Source: Aquincola tertiaricarbonis (lineage in GTDB: Bacteria > Pseudomonadota > Gammaproteobacteria > Burkholderiales > Burkholderiaceae_C). From it: DNA of 64,000 bases. Where the stretch lies: contig NZ_JZUE01000017.1 in NCBI RefSeq assembly GCF_000969605.1, forward strand, positions 81,386 to 145,385, read 5' to 3'. The position numbers and the translations under genes are program-made. Under the pieces are notes generated by a model, which worked only from the letters and a program-made list of their open reading frames with translations, was not told the origin of the DNA and made no database searches. This document shows positions 29,548 through 42,297 of the stretch, piece by piece (the stretch's first letter is position 1; the number at the start of each line of letters is the position of its first letter).

Positions 29548-30474
29548 TCACAGCGCCTGCAGGATCTCCTTGCGCTTGGCCTGGTATTCCTCTTCGGTCA
29601 GCAGGTTCTGGTCGCGCAGGCGCTTCAGGCTGCGCAGGCGCTGCTCCTGTTCCTCGTAGAAGCGTGCGTCGCGGGAGACGGGCACCGGCTGCACCGCCGG
29701 GCGCGGGGCGGCGGCGGCAGTGGCTGCCGGCGCGACCGGGGCGGCGGCCGGCGACACCGCCGCGGCCGCAGCGGCCGGCGTCACCCCGGCCGGCGCCGGT
29801 GCGGCCACAGCCGCCGGCGTGCCCAGCGCAAAGGCCAGCCAGTCCCCACGCACGCCGGTGGCCTCCGGGCTGGACACCTTCACCGCCCCGGCCGCGCCCC
29901 GGCTGCCGAAGCGGAACTCCGGCAGGATGCGCGCGCCCCGGTACTGGTTGTAGAAGTCCAGCCGCGCCTCCTGCACCAGCAACTGCAGCGCCCCGCCCTG
30001 CACGAACAGGCGCGCGGTGATGCCGTAGGGCGTGCCCAGCAGGCCACCGTCGCGGCGCGAGGTGCTGAGCAGCAGCAGGTCGTCCTGCGGGCTGGCGACG
30101 GCCAGGGCATCGGCGATCACCGCCGGCAGCGAGGCCAGCTCGTCCGTGCCGAACAGCGGCTCACGCTGGCTGCCGCGCTGCAGCACCACGCCCTGCATCC
30201 ATTGACGCAGCACCGCGGCTGGAATGACCTGCGGATGCTCGTTCAGCGCCGCCGAGGTCTCGCGCTGCGCCAGCCGCAGCTCGGTGAACTCCGCCAGCTG
30301 CCAGTGGCGCCGTCCCGGCTTGGAAGTCGGGGCCGCTTGCTCCGAAGCGGCGGCCGTCGAGCGGCCGAACAAGGTGTCGAACACGCCGGCCTGCGCGGGG
30401 CCGGTGGCGGCCAGCAGGGCCGCGGTGCAGGCGAAAGCGGCGGTGCCGCGGGCGATCGGACGGTGCATCTGCAT
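29548..30474 (-). CDS. Exported SHOCT-domain protein of unknown function
   Basis: A 308-residue protein with a signal peptide (cleavage near GPAQA/GVF). A central globular part of unknown fold (about 40-205) follows, then an Ala/Pro-rich linker, and a C-terminal SHOCT motif (about 275-308, LRSLKRLRDQNLLTEEEYQAKRKEIL). SHOCT segments are short helical pairs found at protein ends, with suggested oligomerisation roles. ATG 30474 has a TAGGAG site; an ATG at 30510 lacks one. It is divergent from the maltodextrin porin across the operator-bearing region, so it might share that regulation. Confidence 0.72.
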   Translation of the reverse strand: MQMHRPIARGTAAFACTAALLAATGPAQAGVFDTLFGRSTAAASEQAAPTSKPGRRHWQLAEFTELRLAQRETSAALNEHPQVIPAAVLRQWMQGVVLQRGSQREPLFGTDELASLPAVIADALAVASPQDDLLLLSTSRRDGGLLGTPYGITARLFVQGGALQLLVQEARLDFYNQYRGARILPEFRFGSRGAAGAVKVSSPEATGVRGDWLAFALGTPAAVAAPAPAGVTPAAAAAAVSPAAAPVAPAATAAAAPRPAVQPVPVSRDARFYEEQEQRLRSLKRLRDQNLLTEEEYQAKRKEILQAL

Positions 30475-30530
30475 GTCTCCTAACTGTCGCGATGTTTTCA
30501 AAGTACACAACTACACCTCACTACACGGCC

Positions 30531-30545
30531 AGTAGTCAAGCTACA
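30531..30545. promoter_or_regulatory. Operator-like palindrome, copy A
   Basis: AGTAGTCAAGCTACA, one base from the perfect inverted repeat TGTAG-N5-CTACA of copy C. It lies nearer the SHOCT gene side. Two extra CTACA half-sites at 30511-30515 and 30521-30525 lie 10 bp apart just to its left. Confidence 0.6.
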
Positions 30546-30651
30546 TCTGGCCTCGTGCGCGCGAAGCGTAGCGCCCAGCTTTAGCCCTAGAGAACCGGGT
30601 ATTCCCCGGTAATCGGCTTGTAACGCCGCCAGGAATTCCCGGATGGGCGGA

Positions 30652-30666
30652 TGTAGTTTCGCTACG
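30652..30666. promoter_or_regulatory. Operator-like palindrome, copy B
   Basis: TGTAGTTTCGCTACG matches TGTAG-N5-CTACA with one mismatch in the last base. Its centre is 50 bp from copy C, close to five helical turns, so proteins on both would face the same side. Confidence 0.6.
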
Positions 30667-30701
30667 TAAAGTGCCTTCAGTCGCTGCGGAGTCCTTCCGC
30701 A

Positions 30702-32080
<1,379 letters not shown>

Positions 32081-32087
32081 TCCGCCG

Positions 32088-33749
<1,662 letters not shown>

Positions 33750-33763
33750 CGGGCTCATTTCCG

Positions 33764-34876
<1,113 letters not shown>

Positions 34877-34918
34877 CCGAGGCGCAGCTTCCATCCCACC
34901 CCCACGAAGGAGACAGAC

Positions 34919-36118
34919 ATGACCATCCAACGCCAACGCATCCGCCTCATCGCGGCCGCCGCCGCCCTCACGCTGGCCGGCACCGCGGGCATCGCCCAGG
35001 CCGCCGAGCAGGGCAAGCTGCTGATCTGGATCAACGGCGACAAGGGCTACAACGGCCTGGCCAAGGTGGGCGAGGAATTCACCAGGAAGACCGGCGTGCC
35101 GGTGGTGGTGGAGCATCCCGAGGACGCGCCCAACAAGTTCCAGCAGGCCGCGGCCGCCGGCAAGGGCCCGGACATCTGGATCTGGCCGCACGACCGCGTG
35201 GGCGAATGGCTGGGCGCCGGCCTGCTGCAGCCGGTCACGCCTTCGAAGAAGGTGCAGGCCGACATCGACCCGCTGGGCTGGAAGGCCTTCACCGTGGGTG
35301 GCAAGACCTGGGGCTATCCAGTGTCGATCGAGGCGGTGGCCCTGGTCTACAACAAGGACCTGGTGCCCACGCCGCCCAAGACCTTCGAGGAAGTGATCGC
35401 GCTGGACAAGAAGCTGGCCGCGCAGGGCAAGAAGGCCATCCTCTGGGACTACACCAACACCTACTTCACCTGGCCGCTGCTGGGCGCGGGCGGCGGCTAT
35501 GCCTTCAAGGCCAAGGGCGATGGCAGCTATGACGCCACCGACACCGGCGTGGCCAATGCCGGCGCGCTCAAGGGCGCCGAGCTGCTGGCGCAGATGGTCA
35601 AGGACGGCGTGATGCCCAAGGGCGCGGCCTATGCCGACATGGAGTCGGGCGTCAACCAGGGCAAGGTGGCGATGATGATCAACGGCCCGTGGTCGTGGGA
35701 CAACCTGCGCAAGTCGAAGATCAACTTCGGCGTGGCCAAGATCCCCGCCGTGGGCGGCGCCAAGGCCACGCCCTACGTGGGCGTGCTGGGCGCGATGATC
35801 TCCAAGGCTTCGCCCAACCGCGAGGTGGCGGTGGAGTTCATCGAGAACTTCATGCTCACGCCGGCCGGCCTGAAGATGATCGACGACGACGTGCCGCTCG
35901 GCGTGCCGGCCTCCAAGGCCTTCTACGACCAGCTCAAGTCCAATCCCAACATCCAGGCCACCATGGCCAGCGCGCAGGACGGCTCGCCCATGCCCAACAA
36001 CCCGGAGATGGGCCGCTTCTGGTCGTCGATGCAATCGGCGCTGCAGAACGTGACCGAGGGCCGGCAGACGCCCAAGGCCGCGCTGGACGCCGCCGCCAAG
36101 CGCATCACCGCCAAGTAA
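34919..36118 (+). CDS. malE: Maltose/maltodextrin-binding periplasmic protein
   Basis: A 399-residue type I sugar-binding protein with a signal peptide cleaved near AQA/AEQ. Mature motifs match MalE closely: [63 protein letters not shown] and [13 protein letters not shown]. It delivers maltodextrins to MalFGK. A GGAGAC ribosome site precedes the ATG. Confidence 0.95.
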   Translation: MTIQRQRIRLIAAAAALTLAGTAGIAQAAEQGKLLIWINGDKGYNGLAKVGEEFTRKTGVPVVVEHPEDAPNKFQQAAAAGKGPDIWIWPHDRVGEWLGAGLLQPVTPSKKVQADIDPLGWKAFTVGGKTWGYPVSIEAVALVYNKDLVPTPPKTFEEVIALDKKLAAQGKKAILWDYTNTYFTWPLLGAGGGYAFKAKGDGSYDATDTGVANAGALKGAELLAQMVKDGVMPKGAAYADMESGVNQGKVAMMINGPWSWDNLRKSKINFGVAKIPAVGGAKATPYVGVLGAMISKASPNREVAVEFIENFMLTPAGLKMIDDDVPLGVPASKAFYDQLKSNPNIQATMASAQDGSPMPNNPEMGRFWSSMQSALQNVTEGRQTPKAALDAAAKRITAK

Positions 36119-36140
36119 GCCGCCGCCGGCGCTGCACCGC

Positions 36141-37712
36141 ATGCCCCTGAACCCGAATACCGCCGCGGTCGCCCTGCCGGGGCTGCCCGATGCCCGATCG
36201 CGCCGGCTGCGCTGGCTGGGCCCTGCGCTGGGGCTGCTGCTGGCGCTGGGGGCGCTGTACATCCTCACCGCCGTGTACCTGGCCGGCGAAACCCTGCTGG
36301 CCGGCGCGCTGCTGGCCACGCTGGCGCTGGCCGGCTGGGTGTACGGCTCGCAGCGGCTGTATGCCTGGCGCTACCTGTTCCCGGGCGTGGCAGCGGTGGT
36401 CATCTTCGTGGTGTTCCCGATCCTGTACACGGTGTCGATGAGCTTCAGCAACGCCAGCTCGCGGCACCTGCTCACCTTCGAGCGCGCCACCCGCTACTTT
36501 CTCGACGAGACCTATGCCGGCGAGGGCCGCAGCCTGCAATCCAGCCTGCGGGCCGAGGGCGGCGGCTACCGCCTGCGGCTGCAGGACGAGGAGGCCGGCA
36601 CGGCGTACGAGACGGGCCCGCTGCCGCTGGACCGGGACACACCCGCCAAGGCCAAGGCCGTGCCCGCGAGCGGCGAGCCGGCGGGCGAGGCCCTGCCGTT
36701 GAAGGACGTGATCCGCCTGCAGCCGGCGCTGAAGGCGCTGACGGTGCAGATGCCCGACGACAGCGAGCTGCGCAGCACCGGCCTGCGCAGCTTCGGCCCG
36801 GTGGCCCACCTGTATAGACAGGATGCGCAGGGCCGGCTGGTCAACCAGCAGGACGGCAGCCTGCTCACCCCCAACATGCGCAGCGGCTTCTACGAGGCCG
36901 CCGACGGCAGCGCGGTGCAGCCCGGCTTCCAGGTGGGCATCGGCTGGGCGCATTACGCACGCATCTTCACCGACGAGGCCTTCCGCGAGCCCTTCCTGCG
37001 CATTTTCGGCTGGACGGTCACCTTCGCGGCGCTGACGGTGCTGTTCGCCGCCTCGCTGGGCATGCTGCTGGCGGTGCTGCTCACCTGGGAGGCGCTGCGC
37101 TTTCGGGCCGTGTACCAGACGCTGCTGTTCCTGCCCTACGCGGTGCCGGGCTTCATCTCCATCCTGGTGTTCAAGGGCCTGTTCAACAACAACTTCGGCG
37201 AGATCAACCTGATCCTGGATGCGCTGTTCGGCATCAAGCCGGCGTGGTTCTCCGACCCGCTGCTGGCCAAGTCGATGCTGCTCATCGTCAACACCTGGCT
37301 GGGCTACCCGTACATGATGGTCATCTGCATGGGCCTCATCAAGGCGATACCGGCCGACCTGTACGAGGCCTCGGCCGTGGCCGGCGCCGGGCCGCTGACC
37401 AACTTCTTCCGCATCACCCTGCCGCTGGTGCTCAAGCCGCTGACGCCGCTGCTCATCGCCGCCTTCGCCTTCAACTTCAACAACTTCGTGCTGATCAGCC
37501 TGCTGACCAACGGCCGGCCCGACTTCCTCGACACCCGGATCCCGGCGGGCACCACCGACATCCTGGTGTCGTACACCTACCGCATGGCCTTCGAGGACTC
37601 GGGCCAGAACTTCGGCCTGGCTGCGGCCATCTCCACCGTGATCTTCGCGATGGTGGCGCTGCTGTCGTGGATCAACCTGCGCGCCGCGCGCGTGACCAAG
37701 GAGGCGAGCTGA
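36141..37712 (+). CDS. malF: Maltose ABC transporter permease MalF
   Basis: A 523-residue permease, close to the 514 residues of E. coli MalF. It has hydrophobic helices near residues 28-52, 55-75 and 77-100 and the large periplasmic P2 domain (about 115-275), then five more helices. The EAA loop is [21 protein letters not shown]. The P2 domain contacts MalE in the family. It starts 22 bp after malE and is 1 bp from malG. Confidence 0.94.
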   Translation: MPLNPNTAAVALPGLPDARSRRLRWLGPALGLLLALGALYILTAVYLAGETLLAGALLATLALAGWVYGSQRLYAWRYLFPGVAAVVIFVVFPILYTVSMSFSNASSRHLLTFERATRYFLDETYAGEGRSLQSSLRAEGGGYRLRLQDEEAGTAYETGPLPLDRDTPAKAKAVPASGEPAGEALPLKDVIRLQPALKALTVQMPDDSELRSTGLRSFGPVAHLYRQDAQGRLVNQQDGSLLTPNMRSGFYEAADGSAVQPGFQVGIGWAHYARIFTDEAFREPFLRIFGWTVTFAALTVLFAASLGMLLAVLLTWEALRFRAVYQTLLFLPYAVPGFISILVFKGLFNNNFGEINLILDALFGIKPAWFSDPLLAKSMLLIVNTWLGYPYMMVICMGLIKAIPADLYEASAVAGAGPLTNFFRITLPLVLKPLTPLLIAAFAFNFNNFVLISLLTNGRPDFLDTRIPAGTTDILVSYTYRMAFEDSGQNFGLAAAISTVIFAMVALLSWINLRAARVTKEAS

Positions 37713-37713
37713 C

Positions 37714-38604
37714 ATGCCGATGGTGCTGGACAAGTCCCACCGCTGGCGCGTGGTGGCCGCGCATGTGTTCATGCTGTGCCTGATCGCGCTGGTGATCTTC
37801 CCGTTCCTGATGATCCTGTCGATCTCGCTGCGGCCGGGCAACTTCGCCAGCGGCAGCCTCATACCGGAGCAGATCAGCCTGGAGCACTGGCAGCTGGCGC
37901 TGGGCATTCCCTACACCGAGCCTGACGGCCGCGTGGTGCAGCCGCCCTTCCCGGTGCTGCTGTGGCTGTGGAACTCGGTCAAGGTGGCCACGCTGTCGGC
38001 CTGCATCATCCTGCTGCTGAGCACCACCGCGGCCTATGCCTTTGCCCGCATGCGCTTCCGTGGCAAGTCGCAGGCGCTGTCGGCGCTGATGATGATCCAG
38101 ATGTTCCCGGCGGTGCTGGCGCTGGTGGCCATCTACACCGTGTTCGACCGCGTGGGCGGCGTCTTCCCGGCCTTCGGCATCGACAGCCACTGGTCGCTGC
38201 TGCTGGCCTATGCCGGCGGCATCGGGCTGCACGTGTGGACGATCAAGGGCTACTTCGACACCATCCCGACCGAGATCGAGGAAGCCGCCAAGGTGGACGG
38301 CGCCACGCCGTGGCAGGCCTTCCGGCTGGTGCTGCTGCCGATGGCGGTGCCGATCCTGATGGTGGTGTTCCTGCTGGCCTTCATCGGCGCCATCATCGAG
38401 TACCCGGTGGCCTCGGTGCTGCTGAACGAGGAGCGCCAGCTCACGCTGGCGGTGGGCTCGCGGCTGTTCCTCTACGAGCAGCGCTACCTGTGGGGCGACT
38501 TCGCCGCGGCGGCCATCCTGTCGGGCCTGCCGATCACGGTGGTGTTCATGCTGGCGCAGAAGTGGATGGTCTCCGGCCTGACCTCGGGCGGGCTCAAGGG
38601 ATGA
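37714..38604 (+). CDS. malG: Maltose ABC transporter permease MalG
   Basis: A 296-residue permease with six helices, the periplasmic loop [17 protein letters not shown] typical of MalG and the EAA loop [21 protein letters not shown]. It pairs with MalF. The last residues overlap the following amylase start (ATGA at 38601), which implies coupled translation. The C-terminal GGLKG matches the MalG tail that reaches toward the binding protein's sugar site. Confidence 0.94.
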   Translation: MPMVLDKSHRWRVVAAHVFMLCLIALVIFPFLMILSISLRPGNFASGSLIPEQISLEHWQLALGIPYTEPDGRVVQPPFPVLLWLWNSVKVATLSACIILLLSTTAAYAFARMRFRGKSQALSALMMIQMFPAVLALVAIYTVFDRVGGVFPAFGIDSHWSLLLAYAGGIGLHVWTIKGYFDTIPTEIEEAAKVDGATPWQAFRLVLLPMAVPILMVVFLLAFIGAIIEYPVASVLLNEERQLTLAVGSRLFLYEQRYLWGDFAAAAILSGLPITVVFMLAQKWMVSGLTSGGLKG

Positions 38605-40268
38605 CCATGCCGCGCCGATCCTGGCTGGCGCTGGCCGCGGCCGCGCTGCTGTGCGGCTGCGCCGGCCTGCCGGCAGCGCCCGCCGCGGTGCCCGGCAGCT
38701 TTGCCGACAACCCCATCGTCTACTTCGTCATCACCGACCGCTTCGCCAACGGCGATCCGTCGAACGACGGCGCCTACGGCCGCCAGCGCGAGCCCGGCAA
38801 CGATGCCGGCACCTTCCATGGCGGCGACCTGAAGGGCCTGAAGCAGAAGCTGGACGAAGGCTGGTTCCGTGCGCTGGGCGTCAACGCGATCTGGATCACC
38901 GCGCCCTACGAGCAGATCCGCGGCTGGACGCAGGGCGGCCAGGCCGCCTTCAAGCACTACGGCTACCACGGCTACTACGCGCTGGACTACACCGTGCTCG
39001 ACCAGGCCATGGGCACGCCCGACGAGCTGCGCGCGCTGGTGGACACGGCGCATGCACAGGGCATCCGCATCCTGTTCGACGTGGTGATGAACCACCCGGG
39101 CTACCTCGACCTGGCCACCGCGCGCGAGCTGCTGCCGGAGGTGCTGTGGCCCGGCAGCGAGCAGGCCACGCTGAAGAACTACCACTCCTTCTTCGACTAC
39201 AACAGCTTCGAGTTCGGCAGGTGGTGGGGCCGCGACTGGGTGCGCGCCGGCCTGCCCGGCTACACCGACCCCGGCCGAGACGACCTGACCATGCAGCTGG
39301 CTCACCTGCCCGATTTCCGCACCGAGAACCCGCAGCCGGTGAGGCTGCCCGAGCTGCTGCGCCGCAAGCAGGACACGCGCGCGGTCGACCTGCCCGGCAC
39401 GCCGGTGCGCGGCTACCTGGTGCGCTGGCTGACCGACTGGGTGCGCGAGTACGGCATCGACGGCTTCCGCGCCGACACCGTCAAGCATGTGGAGCCCGAG
39501 GCCTGGGCCGAGCTCAAGCGCGAGGCCACCGCCGCCCTGGCCGACTGGAAGGCGCGCCATCCGGGCAAGAAGATCGACGACGCGCCGTTCTGGATGGTGG
39601 GCGAGTACTGGGGCCAGGGTCCGGCGCGCTCGCTGCTGCATGACAGCGGCTTCGATGCGCTGCTGGACTTCGACTTCCAGCAGCGCGCCGCGCAGTACAC
39701 GCAGCCCGAGCCGCTGTTCGCCGCCTATGCCGCCACCTACGCCGGCCGGCCCGGCTTCAGCAACCTGGCCTACATCTCCTCCCACGACACCACGCTGTTC
39801 GACCGCGGTCGGCTGCTCGAAGCCGCCACCGCGCTGATGCTGGTGCCCGGCGGCGTGCAGGTCTTCTACGGCGACGAGACCGCCCGCCCGCCAGGCGAGG
39901 CACCGCGCGGCGATGAACAGCAGGCCACCCGCTCCGACATGAACTGGACCGACATCGACCGGCCGCTGCTGGCGCATTGGCAGCAGCTGGGCAGCTTCCG
40001 CCAGCGTCATGTGGCGCTGGCCCGCGGCCGCCATGCGCAGCTGCAGGCCACGCCCTACGCCTTCAGCCGCATCGACGACGCCAGCGGCGACCGCGTGGTG
40101 GTGGCGCTGGGCGTGGACGCACCCGCGCTGCTGGACGTGTCGTCGGTGTTCCGCGAGGGCGAGCGGCTGTGGGAGGCCTATGGCGGCCAGGCGCTGGTGG
40201 TGCAAGGCGGCCGCGTGGCGCTGCCCGCCCAGCGCGTGGTGCTGCTGGAACGTGCGCCCGCCCCATGA
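38601..40268 (+). CDS. Secreted lipoprotein alpha-amylase (GH13)
   Basis: A 555-residue GH13 enzyme with a lipoprotein-type signal peptide; Cys20 in LLCGC is the likely lipidated residue. Core motifs: [22 protein letters not shown], nucleophile Asp in [13 protein letters not shown], acid/base Glu in MVGEYWGQG and the third acid in ISSHDTTLF. The layout resembles MalS-like periplasmic amylases of 550-680 residues. It would cut maltodextrins in the periplasm after porin uptake. An in-frame ATG at 38607 is an alternative start. Confidence 0.88.
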   Translation: MTMPRRSWLALAAAALLCGCAGLPAAPAAVPGSFADNPIVYFVITDRFANGDPSNDGAYGRQREPGNDAGTFHGGDLKGLKQKLDEGWFRALGVNAIWITAPYEQIRGWTQGGQAAFKHYGYHGYYALDYTVLDQAMGTPDELRALVDTAHAQGIRILFDVVMNHPGYLDLATARELLPEVLWPGSEQATLKNYHSFFDYNSFEFGRWWGRDWVRAGLPGYTDPGRDDLTMQLAHLPDFRTENPQPVRLPELLRRKQDTRAVDLPGTPVRGYLVRWLTDWVREYGIDGFRADTVKHVEPEAWAELKREATAALADWKARHPGKKIDDAPFWMVGEYWGQGPARSLLHDSGFDALLDFDFQQRAAQYTQPEPLFAAYAATYAGRPGFSNLAYISSHDTTLFDRGRLLEAATALMLVPGGVQVFYGDETARPPGEAPRGDEQQATRSDMNWTDIDRPLLAHWQQLGSFRQRHVALARGRHAQLQATPYAFSRIDDASGDRVVVALGVDAPALLDVSSVFREGERLWEAYGGQALVVQGGRVALPAQRVVLLERAPAP

Positions 40269-40392
40269 TGGCGCATGCGGCCGGCCCGGGGCGGGCGCGA
40301 TGTCTGCTACAAGTGATATCCCGTCCGGCACCGCCGGGCGCTTCGTGCAGCCGAACCGAGACACGCCGGCCAACGCCGGTTCCCACGCGACG

Positions 40393-42252
40393 ATGAGCTC
40401 AACGCCCCCCGCACTGTCCCGCAGTGCACCGCGCCTGCTGGCCGACATCGGCGCCACCTATGCCCGCTTCTGCATCGAGCAGGTCGCGGGCCGCTTCGAG
40501 CACATCAGCGTGCTGCCCTGCGCCAGCTATCCCGGCTTCGTGGAGGTGGTGCAGGCCTACATCGGCACGGTGCCGGTGGCGCTGCGGCCGCGGCATGCGG
40601 CGGTCGCCATCGCCAACCCGATCGAAGGCGACCGGGTGCGCATGATCAACCGCGACTGGGCGTTTTCCATCCGCGACGCGCAGCGCCGGCTGGGCCTGGA
40701 CACGCTGCTGCTGGTCAACAACTTCACCGCGCTGGCGATGGCGCTGCCGCACATCGGCCCGACCGGCCGCATGCAGGTGGGCGGCGGCGAGCCGCAGGAG
40801 CTGGGCGTCATCGGCCTGATCGGCCCGGGCACCGGCCTGGGCGTGTCCGGCCTGGTGCCCAGCGGCGCCGACCGCTGGTCCACGCTGGCCAGCGAAGGCG
40901 GCCATGCCAGCTTCTCGCCCAGCGACGAGCGCGAGCTGAAGGTGCTGTCCTTCGCCTGGAAGCAGCACCTGCATGTCTCGGCCGAGCGGCTGGTGTCGGG
41001 GCCGGGGCTGGAACTCACCTACCGCGCGCTGGCCGCCGATGCCGGCGCCGCGGTGCAGGCGCTGGAGGCGGCGGAGATCGTGCGCCGCGCGATGGGGGAG
41101 ACCGACCCGCTGTGCACGGAGGCGCTGGAATGCTTCTGCCGCATGCTGGGCACGGTGGCCGCCAACGTCGCCCTGATGCTGGGCGCCACCGGCGGCATCT
41201 ACATCGGCGGCGGCATCGTGCCGCGGCTGGGCGGCACCTTCCTGCGCTCGGGCTTCCGCGAGCGCTTCGAGCGCAAGGGCCGGCTGTCCGACTACGTGGC
41301 CCGCATTCCCACCTATGTGGTCACGGCCGAGCATCCGGCCTTCCTGGGCGTGTCGTCCCTGCTCACCGAGCATTTGCCCACGCCCGATGGCGGCAATGCG
41401 CTGCTGGACCGGGTGCGTGCCGCGCGGCCCACGCTGTCGCCGGCCGAAGGCCGCGTGGCCGACTTCGTGCTGGCCCATCCGCGCGCCATGCTGAACGACC
41501 CGGTGGGCGTGATCGCCCAGATGGCCGACGTGAGCCAGCCCACGGTGATCCGCTTCTGCCGCTCGCTGGGCATGCAGGGCCTGGCCGACTTCAAGCTCAA
41601 GCTGGCGTCCGGCCTGAACGGCAACATCCCGGTGCAGCGCACCCAGGTGCGCCGTCACGACGCCACGCCCGACCTGTGCGCCAAGGTGCTGGACAACACC
41701 ATCTCGGCCATCATGCAGTTCCGCGAATCGCTGAACGTGGAAGCCGTGGACCGGGCCATCGGCCTGCTGCGCGCCGCACGCCGGGTGGAGATCTACGCGG
41801 TGGGCAACTCGGCCGCGGTGGCCGCCGACGTGCAGCACAAGCTGTTCCGCTTCCGCATCCCTTCCAGCACCCACACCGACCTGTCGACGCAGGCGCTGTC
41901 GGCCGAGCTGCTGGGGCCGCACGACGTCACCGTGTTCATCAGCAGCTCGGGCCAGCCGCCGGAGCTGGTGCGCGCGGCCACGGTGGCGGTGGAGCGCGGC
42001 GCGGCGGTCATCGCCATCACCGCCAGCCATTCGCCGCTGTCGCGGCGGGCCACGGTGTGCGTGCCGGTGGACCACAGCGAGGACGCATCGAACTTCCTGT
42101 CGATGATCTCGCGCATCCTGCACCTGCTGGTGGTGGACATGATGGCCGTGGGCGTGGCCGTGCGCCGCGAGCCCGACGGCGGCCTGCCGCCCACCGGCAG
42201 CGCACCCGCCGGCAACGCCGCTGCCGGGGTGCTGATCTCACACGTGGTGTGA
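40393..42252 (+). CDS. Glucokinase-like domain fused to RpiR-family regulator; kinase catalytic residue missing
   Basis: A 619-residue fusion. Residues 14-330 are a group A glucokinase fold, and 337-413 an RpiR-type HTH (LSPAEGRVADFVLAHPRAM, SQPTVIRFCRSLGMQGLADFKL). About 450-605 form a SIS sugar-phosphate-binding domain (VTVFISSSGQPPELV, ITASHSPLSRRA). This architecture is known as bifunctional Glk/RpiR in Burkholderiales. Here two kinase motifs are altered by comparison from memory: the catalytic Asp of the INDFTA motif is Asn (VNNFTALAMALP, Asn110), and the phosphate loop DxGGTNAR reads DIGATYAR. The glucose-contact SEGGH and HVSAER motifs remain. It may be a sugar-binding pseudokinase regulator of the maltodextrin operon. 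An ATG at 40300 is an alternative start; neither has a strong ribosome site. Confidence 0.85.
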   Translation: MSSTPPALSRSAPRLLADIGATYARFCIEQVAGRFEHISVLPCASYPGFVEVVQAYIGTVPVALRPRHAAVAIANPIEGDRVRMINRDWAFSIRDAQRRLGLDTLLLVNNFTALAMALPHIGPTGRMQVGGGEPQELGVIGLIGPGTGLGVSGLVPSGADRWSTLASEGGHASFSPSDERELKVLSFAWKQHLHVSAERLVSGPGLELTYRALAADAGAAVQALEAAEIVRRAMGETDPLCTEALECFCRMLGTVAANVALMLGATGGIYIGGGIVPRLGGTFLRSGFRERFERKGRLSDYVARIPTYVVTAEHPAFLGVSSLLTEHLPTPDGGNALLDRVRAARPTLSPAEGRVADFVLAHPRAMLNDPVGVIAQMADVSQPTVIRFCRSLGMQGLADFKLKLASGLNGNIPVQRTQVRRHDATPDLCAKVLDNTISAIMQFRESLNVEAVDRAIGLLRAARRVEIYAVGNSAAVAADVQHKLFRFRIPSSTHTDLSTQALSAELLGPHDVTVFISSSGQPPELVRAATVAVERGAAVIAITASHSPLSRRATVCVPVDHSEDASNFLSMISRILHLLVVDMMAVGVAVRREPDGGLPPTGSAPAGNAAAGVLISHVV

Positions 42253-42297
42253 TGGGGCCCCCAAGGCCCGGCACTTGGTGGTTGTGCCCGCCTGGGT

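Noticed and set aside
40300..40392. Longer N-terminus for the Glk-RpiR fusion from ATG 40300
   Set aside because: The extra 31 residues are low-complexity and no better ribosome site is present, so the start nearer to the kinase core was kept, though it is not certain.
42253..42297. Possible bidirectional terminator between the Glk-RpiR fusion and the decarboxylase
   Set aside because: CCAAG and CTTGG can pair weakly, but there is no stable stem followed by a T-run in either direction.
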